From: Ascaris suum
Taxonomy: Eukaryota > Nematoda > Chromadorea > Rhabditida > Ascarididae
Direction of reading: 5' to 3'
DNA: 64,000 nucleotides
NCBI GenBank assembly: GCA_013433145.1
Contig: CM024170.1
Location: forward strand, 5,750,366-5,814,365
Part shown: positions 29,901 to 54,400 of the stretch, piece after piece
How the letters are laid out: every line of letters starts with the position of its first letter
How positions within the stretch are numbered: position 1 is the stretch's first letter
Program-made: the position numbers and the translations under genes
Notes under the pieces: model-generated
Seen by the model: only the letters and a program-made list of their open reading frames with translations
Database searches by the model: none
What the model was told of the DNA's origin: nothing

Positions 29901-32900
29901 TATGGGATGCAGCTTATTAAGAGGCTCACATACAAAATACCAACTGTGCTTGCAAAGCATTTCGGCGAGTGCGTTCTTCGTTCGTCTACATTCCAAAATT
30001 CGCTAATTATCGGAAGTTTCACGAAAGGTGTGGAAAAAGAGTGATATGTGAATCGGTGCAGCAGTTGTGAGTCGTTTTATAAACCTGTCAGGGAAAACTT
30101 GGAAGTCGGGCAAGCTACTGGCTGTTTTCTGGATAATAGAGGCTGCTGAGAGACTCAGATACAGCGGAAGATCAGCTACTTGCCCGGTATTTCAAAGTAT
30201 CCTTAAAAATAAGAGGGACACTCCGCCGGTTTCTCTGCTGCGTATTGCATCTATTCCGGGTGGTGTTCGCACCAAACTTAATTTCTTAAGTAAAAGCTTG
30301 CGCAGATTGAATGATAAAGTCCACACTAATCTCGAAAGGATGTTGTGTTTCTTGAGGCAAACGATCAAAGCCCTCTTTCGTCGTTTATCCTCATCTCCAA
30401 ACCTCATGCGGTCCAGTTAATTGCAAGAACTGCTACTGAATATTCGTCAAAATGTCCCCCCCCCCCCCAATTCTTTCTCTTCCCTTTTTCATTTGGTTGA
30501 ATGTATCAAATTATCCTCTCAGGACTCGCCTTTGCACATTTTGGTCTCCTCGAAACGGATATCCATAACTTCCCAACAGTGTTAGTGAAGAAGTGCTTTA
30601 GCTTCACAGCATTGAATTCATCACAGGTCAAGATGAGAGAGTGTTCGTTTAATTCACCCCGCAGTGACACATTTCTTTTCGCGGTTAATATTAATGATAT
30701 AGTTGGCGACCTATTTCATTCGTTGATACGTTGGACGTTCATAAAAGAATCACCGATGTGGATTTCGATGCATTTTAACGAGATTTTCGAATTCGTAATG
30801 AATGCTTCGAAGAGTGGCAGCTTGATATAGTCCATTAAAATATTACTTCTCGCGCAGCGGTATATTACTGCACCTCTCGAAGCATCCCCTCCCGCCTCAC
30901 CTTCAGTCTGCGATTTGGTTCGTGATTGTCAAAGTGCGACTAAAGTGACAAATAAACCCACTAACTATATAGCGTTCCATCAACTGCAGCTGCTTCCAAC
31001 ACTACAAAAACCGTCTTGTTGCCTACTGTGGAATATTATTATCACTCGTGCTTTGTTTTGAAAATATAATGAGTTGCGCGAACAATTTCAGAGGCATTTT
31101 ACTCGTGTTGTTTACAGGTAATTGTATCCCGGTTCGTCACGTTTGATGTGTAACAAACGTTTGCACGACTCCTGTTTCGAATATGCATTTATCGGTTTCA
31201 GTTCAGTTCTCCTCCAAAATCATCGATAATATCCGTTATCAGTCCTCCCCGAGATGTGCTCATGAACCGTACCCTTCCGGTCTCAGATATCGTGTGCTTA
31301 TTCACAATAACGGAAATACTCACCGCCACTAGTGCTCAGTGAGAGATAGAGAGGTTCCATTGAATGTCTCGGCAGGAGGGTATTTTGGGCACAAGCTAGA
31401 GAAACAAAAGAAATTTTCCAGCTAGAGAAAAAAGAGATTTTCGTTTTTTTCGAGATATTTACCCACAAACATCAACAGTAGGGCCCACTAATTACCTGCT
31501 CCAGGTGCGACAACAAAGTGCCTAAGGGAGATCGTCCCACTACTAATAATCATATATTTGCGGGTATTTCGCTTAATTGATGGCTTCGTCCCATCAGTTT
31601 TTACTTAAAGAATCAGCGGAAACGAATTTGATGGACTTTTTAGGGTTTAATTCGGTGTGGTCGTGTTTCACCTTATATAGTTTAATCAAATCAGTGACAG
31701 TGCTTCTAATTCAGGCTATTCGACTGTGAGAAAATGTACAGAACTTAAAATCACGCCAATTCAAGACTATTCAGTTAATGATATGAATTCCATTTCAGCG
31801 ATTCTCTTCTCCTTTCCATCTCACGAACACGTCCTTTATTTCGAGGTCTTTCAAATTTTTATATTCTGATAGCACGCTCTCGGCAGAGAATTTATTTTAC
31901 GTGAGTTACCTGTATTGGCGCTATTCACCTTCAATACTTTAAATTGCATTGGCCTCTGGTAATAATTTATGAAATTCCATCAACATGTAAGCTTCAATTA
32001 GAATGCAAAAATTTGAATGGGCATTGTTGAGTTTTCATTGATATTGATATCAACATTGCACCATTTGCGTGGTGCTGTTGTCTGTATGTGGTTTTGGTGG
32101 TTGTTGTTGGCATCTGTTGGTGTAGAACCGAAACGGTGTTCCCCAATAGAAAGAAAATGAGAAGCAAGGAAGTCCACGTAAGCGATACTTCCGGTTTCAG
32201 TTATTTGCATTATAGCGTCAATATTTGGTGCTATCGTTTGGTATTTTCTATTCATTCAATGATTATGGATTCGAAAGAAATGCAAACGTTGCCACTCTTA
32301 GGCATTACTCTTCTGAATTAAATTAAGTTCCTGTCCCAGGTGACCCTGCAAGAATGCAACCCTTTGAACCGACTCGATTTTCATTTTCGAGCGTCACATT
32401 TCAGTATTGTTCAGCAGGTGGTCAAGCGTCACCATCGATGAAATATTTGACCACTGCAGCACCCAAATCGCTTGCGACCTTCAAAGGTGCAGTTTTGGGG
32501 GTGGTGAGTTTTAAGCGGCTCATAATTTCCACGAATACTCTTGTGGGTTTCACTGATGTAGAAAACTACAACTTCAAAAAAAAAAAAACAAATAATGGGG
32601 GAAAAAAGTTTATCATGGCTGTGATCAGATCTTTCAATCATTAAATGAAATTCATCGCTGGTCGCGAGTTGACTATGGCGACTGGGTGTAAACTTTGGCC
32701 GTCCTCAGGTAAACGAACTGCAGACGTGGACTTGCTACTACCTATCCAGAAACCTTTCCGTTTGAGGTGTTTGGTAAAACGCGGCATACATTATGGATTC
32801 CATAATGCCAAATTGGATTCCCGTCGCATTACACAACGATTACTCACCAGAGATATTTTTGTGATCAAAGTAATTAGGAAAGGAAATTTTTTTCGAGCTC

Positions 32901-34961
32901 TGGAACTCCTTGGGGTCAATAAGCTGGGTTAATACCGGATCAGCACCAACCGCTATAACAAAAATTGTTCGTTGAATTCAAGTTCGCGGTCTCTGCAGAA
33001 ATAACCAACCCATCCTACGATCACATCTACCACCCCCCCCCCCCCCCCCCCTCATCTTCTTTCGCGGAGACGCGCATCGCCATTTCTGCTCTACAAGAAA
33101 TTGTTAAGGTGGAAGTTATTTCTTCTTATAGCATTCGGGCCCCGTCGTATCTACAAAGTGCTCGTTGCACCCTTGTCGATCGTTTCGTTAAAAGCCGCGT
33201 CAGACGAACGCCTCTTGAGTATGTGCTAAGACGACGTCAGCAATGCTTCGTTCTTTATCGTGTGCCCAGTGCAGGCTTTTTGCCATCTGCAATTTATGTT
33301 TGTTATTCGGAATTCGCGTTAGCGAAGCACATTTTGGCAGCATCTTATCGGGACCTAGCTATTTCTTTTCGTGTCTGTCTGTTTCTGTGTCTGATAGTTT
33401 CAACTGCGAACTTATTGAAGCCGATGCTACAAGATTTTGGCCTTGCCGAACGATAGGGGGAAGAGAGGTGAGGTGGGGAGGAAGAGAAGGGCAGACGTGC
33501 TTTCTTGCAAGGAGCACGGTTTTGCTGACGTCGCCTTGATGCATGCATGCGGTTTGGTATATAGCGAGCCAGCACATAGGAGCCAAATCGATTAGGCTGG
33601 AGAACTACCTGACGGTCATTCGAGGCAGGGCACATCTTCGATTACCGTTGCAGCGTTTCGACGGAGTGCTTCTGAGGTGTACCAGAAGCTTTTTTCACTT
33701 ATCTAAACATATTGTTTACTTATCTGATCGCCTCAATGACGTTCTCTCTCACGTTGAGAATTTTTTTGGTTCCGGAGGTCGTTTTTCCCCGCCAGTTTGC
33801 ACAATTCTGCCATATGCAATTACCACGGGAAAAATTTTCCCACTGGGTAGTTGCGTACTTGCCAACGTTGATCCATTCGGTAGTCACGCTTTGAAGTGGA
33901 CCTCTCGAGCTCATATCTGCCACAACATTAGGAGTATGACACTTTGAAAGTTTTTTATTGGCATTATTTCAGCTTTTCCAAGACGGTTCACTCACCACAC
34001 GTTTCTTCTTAGCGTTCCAGCTTAGAATGACATCTCCTTCAATACCCTCCTGACCCCCGTTTTCCTTCAAACATTCCTCACCCGCGTCCTAGAGTCCTCC
34101 TCAGATAATGAGCCTTTCAAGTACATGTTATCTACGCTTCACAGTGCGTCCCTTCCTTAATTTAACAACAGCAAAGATATCCCCCGTTTATAAACGCCTC
34201 CGTTTGCAATAGTTTAGTGCAACAAAGACTCCATTAGAAAAGTTCTCCAGCCAATATGTCCGAGAAGAGTATTATAGTGCAATGGGGGTGGGGAATCCGT
34301 GGCTTTGTGGTCAAGTCGCGCAGAAGGGAGCTGTGGCTCCGTGCTCGGGCAACGCAGAAGGAGATCCGAGCCTTGTTCTACAACGGTATATGCTGTGGCT
34401 TCCATCACACACAACTAGAAAGTATGAAGTTGTTGTTTGTGAAGCGAGAAATAGCCGAGGCGCACTTGTCCATAACAAAACGATTAGCGAATTGGCACTT
34501 GAATGGCACGAGTTGCCATTTGCGGATGCAGCACCCGAGATTAAAGGTATGAAAACGAAGACCTACAGAAAAGCAGCCACGGATTCCCTCATGTCCAATG
34601 CACGTGCATTACCCACTTCCTCGGATCACATATCGCGGTGTCGTCATCTCCGCTCACTCCCCCCGGCCGCATTTGTTGCTTGGCCTTTTCCTGAAATCAA
34701 GTAGCGGCTCATTCCAATCTCTGATAACGCTCAAATTTCAATTCCGTTGCCAAAAATAAAAGTGCATCTAATAACAATAATGTGTGAGTTAGTTCCATAA
34801 TTGTCACAACTTGAAACAGCTTCAAGTATTTTTTTGTAACTTCCGCAAATTAATTTCTTTATTTTCCGAGATATTATGAGTTTTGGATCGATGGAATGAC
34901 TTTCATCGTTCGATTAAATAGATTTACATTTGAGTGATTCGTTTCATGGTCACTTCAGGTA
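29901..34961. other. Gene-poor interval upstream of SEL1L
   Basis: Open frames up to 163 codons (for example 32965-33456, which includes a poly-C tract read as proline) show no recognisable domain or splice support. A 140-codon frame at 34282-34704 (EVVVCEARNSRGALVHNKTI) is protein-like but unassigned. Poly-C tracts lie at 30456-30468 and 33033-33051. Confidence 0.5.
33033..33051. repeat. Poly-C tract of 19
   Basis: Longest homopolymer in the window. Shorter C or G runs of 10 to 13 occur at 7933-7942, 10985-10997, 30456-30468 and, as G, at 51133-51142. Confidence 0.9.
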
Positions 34962-46297
<11,336 letters not shown>

Positions 46298-49200
46298 ATG
46301 CGAGCAACGCCTTACTCACAATTGCTGTGATACCTTTCGTTTTTCTTATCATCGACCATCTATGGGAATGATCATTTGGTGCATTCTATGTCGTCTGTTA
46401 TTCGATTCTGTGAAATGCGTCATTGAGGTGACACATTTAGAGGACACCAAATGATATTTTTATATGATTTAAAGGTAGAAGTATTATTTAAGCTGGGATT
46501 TAAATTCACTTAAAAAATACTTGTTAATTGAAACTGATGGATGTGCTGCGATTAATATTTCATTATTTCTTTATAAGTCCTTCATGTGGCATCGATGTTC
46601 GGTTGATTTTGCACAGGGAGGATATGAGGTGAACATCCCGCCATAATTTCCAAAAGAGGCGAAGTTTCACTTCCTCGTAAGTTCACTACTGTCCTGAAAA
46701 AGATATGAAGACGACAAGAAGAAATACAATTAAATCTGATTGGTTTGTTTCAAATTTCAATCGATATTTTATTTGATAGCGTTGAGGTTATCTGCTACTC
46801 GGTCCGAGATACAGTTGATGTCCACAGGGCATTCCTCTTTTCCTTTCCCGTTGGACAACCATGGCACATACGGCCTCTTTAATTGTTTAATGGGCAACTT
46901 ATTTTCCTGTTTATTTTATTAGCCGTTTCAGGATGAGTTTTAGTGCTTGAATTGGGCAAAATGGAGGGATGAATTTCATAATGTGTCCTTTTTGTAATCC
47001 AACAATGATTGTTAAGGGACACAGTGTTATAAAAGATGTAAATATATCGTAGGTGGTATCCGATCTGTCTGTTGGGCGTTCGGTTTTTATCGATGATGTT
47101 TGTCGATTCTTTAGCCTAATCGACAGTCTAGCAGATGTGCGCTGGAATTTACCGATTTTGTTGTGTTCGTTTCTTTGTTGTTATGCTGGAAAGAATAGTG
47201 TATGCGAAGAGATGATGCCACATCCTCTTCCCTCTCCTCCCTTCCCTTTTCACCGTCCGTTCTGATGAAGGTTTGCCTAGTAGTTGTTAGAAAACTTGCG
47301 CAATGTTTAATGTCAGTTCGTGATGAAAGGGACGCCCAAGACTGTTCAAGGGCAGAGGAATTAACGATGTCCAGTTAACGAATATGCTAAGCTCGAATCT
47401 TATAATATTTCGCAAATCGAGATCTCCAACCCCTTTCCTCTCTTGTGAAATGACGCAAACTGAGGCTTCTTTCGTCGTTCCTCAAGTACTTCTGAAGAAT
47501 ATTTATCGGCCGCCTTGCTATTATTTCGAAAACGATATTCTTAAGTGGGAATTTCAAATTCCCTACTGACAAACTCATATATGTGCTCGAGAAAAACCCT
47601 GTGAGTGTTCGCGTTGTGGTGAGAATAGCGAGTCAGCATCTCAGGGGGACGAGGCCCGTCTGTTCAGCTAGTCAGTGGAGATCGACATAGCGGCTGAAGC
47701 TCGCAACTTGTAATGTTATGAAAACTGTGGAGGTAAGAGAAATGATCAGGACGATAACATTTATGGACGATCGATAATTTGTGTGGAAAAGTCGTCGTCG
47801 GTATGTTTTCCAAAGGACAGCTACAGAAAATGTTTCGTAGAAGTGATAGCGTGTTAGCCGTAACGAGTAGTGAATCAGTTCCGCTCCTCTCCTTCCACCT
47901 TCCTCTCCCCTACCCTTCCCCTCTCCTGTTCCCTCCCTTCTCTCCCTCCTTCCTCTTCCCTTTATCCTTTCCTCACGTCCCACTCTCTAATCCTTCCTCT
48001 ACTCTAGTTTCTTCTACCAGTAAATATCAGTTCGATAGACATAGGCGATTAAACAAGGAATCGCTACCGTGAAGTTTTTATTTCGTGTGAGTTTCCTCAT
48101 GCTAAATGCTTTTCTTGCCTCATTTCTTTCCTCCGGACGGTGTAAATCCTTGTTGCACCATTCGCATTACTCGACGTTTTGCTGTTATTAGTATGCGACT
48201 GTACTGCAGAGTATTTTAACGGGTACGTATTTTTGCTGCGTATATTTGAATGGGACATGCACGGACGAGCGGTGAACTGATTATTGTGAATTGCAGTTTA
48301 CTTGCGAGGGAGGACATAAAAAGATTCTTGAAATATTCAAATAAATAGTGCTGAAAATGCGTCTTTGAGAAATAAATTAGAAAAAACCGACGGGGCAAAC
48401 AAATCGCCCATTAGAAATCAGAGAGTGAAATCATTTCGACGATGTTCTAAAGAGAGGCTTCGAGAGATCGCTTCTAAATCCGATTCATTAAACTATATTC
48501 ATTTAGATGGTCGATAGGGGGCTACGAGCTATTTCAGATTGAAGAGGGTGTGTGCTAGGGGGAGGGGGAGGTGAAAAGACTGGGTCGAATCCATTTTAGG
48601 TTTTTGGAAGTGAGGCGTGAAATGTCGGCAAAGGTGAAGCAAATTGTGGACCTTATAACATTGAAACCATTCATAAACTACCAAAACTTCCATAGATAAT
48701 GTCTGCATTTTTTTGTTTTATTTTATAAAATGGGTTATTTAATTTATTTGTTTGTCGTGCATTCGTTGCAATAAATTCATTCTGTGTAATTTCCTTTTTG
48801 AAGTGTTTTTATTCGTTTTAAATACGACACGGAAAGTGTTTCTTGTGGGAAAATTAGATTAATTTCAATTGGTTGCATATTGACGGCGTTGTTGTGTCCT
48901 GCTGCGAGACGTTTACTTCTTTATGTGGCACTATTGCAATTTTTATTGCAATTAAAAAAGAAGGCGACACATTTTGAACTCATTTATAATAATTGTGCGA
49001 TATTAGAGCATATTATTGTGAATATCAGTGATGATTGCATCGTTTAGAAGCATAATTAGGAGACGTCTTTGCATTCGGAGAAATGCCCTTCGTTCACCCG
49101 GGTGGTGCTATCGTAATCTTCTTTGCCAATTTGTCAAATCTTTCTATGGTGGCGTACCTGTCTTCTTTCTGTGAACTGTTTGAAATTCCTCGAGGATGAT

Positions 49201-51281
49201 GCTCCTCCTATTTCCCTCATATTGTTCTACCTTCCCTTCAAGGACTACTTGTCTTATTTTGACTAGTGTCCATCAACCTAACGGTGGCCATTGTAGTGTT
49301 TAGGCTAGGATTTAAGGGGTGTCGAGACTCTTTGAAAATTGTGTGGAAGCTGTTCCCGAAGTCATATCTCGAAAGGTCGCCTACGACGTGACTCTGCACG
49401 CCCTCAATGATGTGGTGCACTGCCACGCATATATTCTAAGCGCTTCTTTCATTCCCCAAAAAATGCCAGGTGCGAGTATCAAGGTGTCGTCGTTACTATA
49501 TTGCATTATGGGCTTTCGCATTCTTTGAAGCGTTTTTTGAGCGCTTCATCCACTTGATCCAAATACAGACATATGCCGATCGATGCGAAACTTTTAATGA
49601 AGGCAAAGTGATTCGGGAAAATACTGAGTGAGGTTCCCATCTTTTCGCTCTTGTTTGCCCATAAAGCTGGTAGATGTTCAACCTACATTGTATGTAGGTC
49701 GATGATCAATGGATGCACAGGTTTTGAGTTGTTAATAGGTCATAGATCACTTCAATTTGCATAAAATCATTGCGTTTGTAGTTGCAGTCGAGCATTAAAT
49801 AAGTATCTATTAATGGGAATTATGCAAATCGAGGGAGGGGGATTGAAGAGTGTTGAGGACAAGTGGACGGTGAAATTGCAACATATTTACCGAATCTTCA
49901 CTTAATTTCCTCTCCTCCCCAACCTCTTTCTGCTGCTCGCCAACTTACTTGCTTCTGCTCTTTCACAGAGCGATTGATGTTGCCGTCATACTGCGCATAC
50001 GTCCAGTCTGTTGTGTTTGTGATGCTATCTTTGAGTGCCGTTGGAGTTACCGAAGGAAATGCGGATTGTTGCAGCGTTTGCCGATGGCGCTTTCACTCGT
50101 TCCCTTCATACAACAACGATGCAACACTGTCAATTTCTTTATGCGCCGTAAGTCGGAAGTTTATCGTTTTTACGCTTTTGCAGCAATTTTATGATGCTTG
50201 CAGCACTTTGCGGGATGCTATATGTGCACGTGTGCATTCAATACAAGGCAGTTTTCGTCCAAAGACCGATGTAGTTGTTTTATGTAGAAAGAAATCATTT
50301 TCAATGCCAAATATTGCTGCGTCGCAATGCCGAATACATGAACGCATTCTCTGACGCATTGACCGCAGAGTCCACCCCGTATTTCTGGTTCTGATAAGTT
50401 TTTAGGTATTTTGACCGTTAGGTTCGGGAACTGGAAATGTTTGCAGTGGAACGCTATCAGAATCATTGAAGTTGATAAAGAAACAGAAAAGCTGCATTAG
50501 AGGTGGCAACCTTAAATGTCCTCTTCGTTGCCATCGAAACAGTTCTTTTGTATCGAATCTCAATTCCAACATTCGGCATGCTATGTGTCTACTGCAGAAT
50601 ACTGTTTGCATGGCCCAGTGGATGTTATCTCGATCCACACAGCCCGAATTCGGTCCTTCTTCCCTCCATTTGACCTGAGTCAATACTAGTGCTCATGAGA
50701 TTCGATATATATCGCTTGTGATGCCAAGAAATAGAACTTCGTTAGAATTTATAATTTTTTCACTTAATAAATCATGTCTTTTCTTAGTGGGTCTGATTAT
50801 TCCATAAAACAATTCCATTATATTCCATCTCGATGAGGCTGTATATATGCTCGGGGCAAATTAAAGAAGAAATTTTCTAGAGACAACATTTGCCTTCTTC
50901 ATCCAAATGTGATAGCAAGTGAGCATTCCTAACGCCAAAGGTTTTACCCCTTCAGATTCGAAACACAAAAATAATGCATATAAAAAAGCGTTATTCGAAG
51001 ATTGCCGTCGCTGCCGTTCGTCTGGCCCAGCATTCTAAATCATTTTTACAATATAGCGTTCACTGTCGAACAGAGGTATATTGCTTTTTATGAATATAAT
51101 ACCTTCATACAGTCTGCAGTTTTTTTTAGAAAGGGGGGGGGGAGAGAGGGAGAATACTGCATGGTGAATTAACTTTTCTGTGTTGGGGGACTCGCTTTCT
51201 AGACTGCTATAGGTGATGATGTAGTTTGATGTGGAGCGAACATCGTCGCTGAGGTATATTATTTTATTTCCTTGTTCTTAG
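46298..51281. other. Intergenic interval between SEL1L and MRPS5
   Basis: No exon recognised. Scattered open frames (for example 49863-50354, 163 codons) lack domains and splice support. The missing first MRPS5 exon, with the mitochondrial targeting sequence, may lie in the right half. Confidence 0.55.
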
Positions 51282-51401
51282 GAACTGGCCCCGAACTATG
51301 GAAGACGGTCACCGCTGTTAGCAAGTCTGGTCAGAAGAAGGGACGTCGTGCGACACGTCAACCAGTTCGTAACTTGGATAGGTTCTATAGAATTGGCTCA
51401 G
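51282..51401 (+). CDS. MRPS5: MRPS5 exon: ELWK segment
   Basis: Acceptor TTGTTCTTAG, donor TCAG/GTACGT. Encodes TGPELWKTVTAVSKSGQKKG, then RRATRQPVRNLDRFYRIGS. Matches human [21 protein letters not shown] and the RKDLNRGQIIGEG stretch. Starts with two bases of a split codon, proving an upstream exon. Confidence 0.88.
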
Positions 51402-54400
51402 GTACGTTACGGCAATCACAGATACCTTTTAATTACTAAAATTAAGGTGCGACTGGACCTGGCATGCAATCGACGTATGCTTCCGGAGTCTAGAGCAACT
51501 ATAACGGGCATTGGAGGTTCCTAAAGGGTGAGCTGGGAGAGAGCCTTGACTCAAGGAAGTGGTTTTGAAGTGATACAATGCCAAGAGCCATTTCTTCGTC
51601 AAAGGAAGCACATGCTACAAAAGCTTGCATGTGAATGTTGCAGAGAGTGCAATCGCTACTAAATGTTTCCTTTATTCGTCAAAGTTGCATCCGATTTTAA
51701 ATTTTGTTTCTATCCTTTATAATAAGCGTAAAATATCGCCTCAGCGCAAATTTTATGCAATATGGTTAATATCTCTTAAAAAATATCTCCGACAGAAAGG
51801 CGGCCAGTTTGTATTCTGCATTCATTTGATATGATCGTCGTACAAAAAGGATCTTTTCTCACTATGAACACCGAATTTGATGCATAGTTGAGGCAATTTT
51901 TCATATTTATTTTGCACAAGTATTATTCCAGTGATGAGGTGCTCTGAGTGTTCATCAGTGGAATGCTTTCAAAAAGTTTTCATCGCCTATCCGCTTTGTC
52001 TGATGGACTTCTAAGTGCTATAGGTCATCGCTAATCAAGGGATAATATCGCGATGGTTAGCTGTGAGTGAGAATACTCAAAAAGTGCAGAAAGAGGATAT
52101 GAAAGACATAATTGGCGGTGTTTTGCGATTGTTTTCATGACTCTTTCAAGTTTCGACGTCACATTAACACGAATTAAAAGCATCATTATGCAATAAAAAT
52201 AAGTTATTGCGACCGTTCGCTCAAAGATAAAATTGCTGATCTAAAGCTAGCATTTTAATATTTCTCTTAAGTTTTCAATCCTGAAATTGTTTCTCGAATG
52301 TGATTTCCAGTTCTCCGGCCGAAAATAATTTTAATTGTACAGGTCCATTGAAAGTGCAGTTTGCTGGATTGAATGCACCACTCGAAATCAAAAAGGATCC
52401 GATCATGTTGGTGGAACAAAGCGAAGAAGAACAGAAAGAAGCACATGATAAAATCAGAAAAATTCTCGAAGAGAAACCAACAAGCGCGTTTGTTTCTTTT
52501 ACATCTTTTTAGCGTTTACAATTACAAAGGATATTTGCTGCTCGGAGTGGGTGAGAACAAATTCGGTGTGTTTATTTCATTCAATAAATTAGGAGGGGGA
52601 CGGAGTTGATATGGGAATTTAGTGAAAATTGTCTTGAATAACTTTGAGGTATTGAATTATCTGAAATGTCTGTATTAGCGCCATTGCAGTTATCGTTGCG
52701 CCGAATTTGGTAAATGCTAAAAAGTGGCATCCTCTCCCATATTGTCGTTATCGTTCAGTCATTTCGTTGGCAATATTGAATGGACTAATTGTAGCTGAAG
52801 GAATTGCTCATAAAACGGCCACGCTTTTCGGGGCAGTGTTATGTGGAAATAATAGTACCGGCAAAAATAATTATTATGGCTGCAATTGATACAAATTTGT
52901 GGTGTTATTGCATTTTTATGGTCAACAGAACATTTACCTTCGTTGCTCATTTCAGAAGTAAGCGGCGGTTTCGTGAGAAGTTGCATCCACTGGAGCGTGG
53001 ATTCTCAGGCACTCAGTTGGTTGGCCAAAAGCTTGGACCGCCACCACCTGTGGGTGAAGTGAATTTCGACGACTTCCAAACTTACTGTCTCGAGGTTATT
53101 TCCTCTTCATTTTTGATCCTTTTGTGAACCCTGCATATTCTTCAGAGTGTTTCATGCATACTCGAAGTGAGTTCATTGTTTAAATTTCTGTGACAAATCA
53201 CGCATCTTATCACTGAGATCAGTCACCTCACTACTGGCAAAAACTTCATATTGTTTGCAGACTATCGACGTCTAGGGGGCGATTCTTTGGCATTGCCATT
53301 TCTTATCGTAGATTCTTTCCTTTCTCTCCTTCCTTTTCTTCATTAAGGTAGAAAATCTTCACCCTCATATTACATTAGCTGAAATGGCCATTATTGAAAT
53401 TAAACTGAAGGTAAAACGAACGTCAAACATGACACGCGTATTTGGACGTGTGCATACGATGAGTGCACTCATCGTGACGGGCAACGGGCGTGGACTGGCC
53501 GGTTATGCGGTCGGTAAGGCCGCAATCCACCGCACCAACAATGCAATTGTGAACGCTATGAAGATGGCATCTAGGAAACTCTTCTTTGTGGAACTCCTCG
53601 AAGGACGAACAATCTACCAGGATTTCTATGCGGAATGTCGAAATACTCGTATTTTTGCGCAGAGACGACCGGCTGGATTCGGACTGATTTGCCATCCAAG
53701 GCTAATGAAAATTTGCGAGGTAATTTGGTTGTTGATGATGTGGACACATTTGCTACCGTTTGTCTCTCTTATTTTCTTTCCTCATTGTTTTTGTCGTTTG
53801 AGCTTCCTTCTCATGGTTCTAGCCCACAGGCTAATAACGGCATCGTTTTATATTTTTTGAATAACGTTTAGATGATTCTGTATATTATTCTTCATCTCTT
53901 CGTTCTCACTCTCTATAAAGGCCCGAAATGTAGTGACAATATTATAAATTAGGTGAGTGATACTAATGAAAATATATATACCTGTGGGAATTTGTTTGAT
54001 TATTGAAGGGAGGATTATCAAGCGTTTATTTCCTTCCTTTTGCAAAGTTTATTATCGATTCAACAGTTTTCATTTTATCGGTTTATTGAATATTCTAAAA
54101 GAACGGAAAGTGATACTTAATTATGGGATATTTTTCTCTTATATTGCTTTTAATCGGCTTTTTTTGTGTGTGTATATCGTTTATACATGGTTGCTATCTT
54201 CACTAAGTCAGTGGCATATATGAAGGAGGTGCTTTTTGAAACATCGTAACATTCAAATATCGGTCTCCATTCAGTACCATTTTTCATCCATTTAAACATC
54301 GTAACATTCAGTACAAATTTGGACAGGTATAAATTTAACATAAAATCGTTTGAAGGTAATCGGTATAAAGGATCTTTATGCGAAGGTTGAAGGCTCAACA

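Noticed and set aside
32645..34552. Apparent similarity between frames at 32645-32932 and 34256-34552 (GFHxxxLxS pattern)
   Set aside because: Nucleotide identity over the matched part is only about half and in short runs; likely chance.
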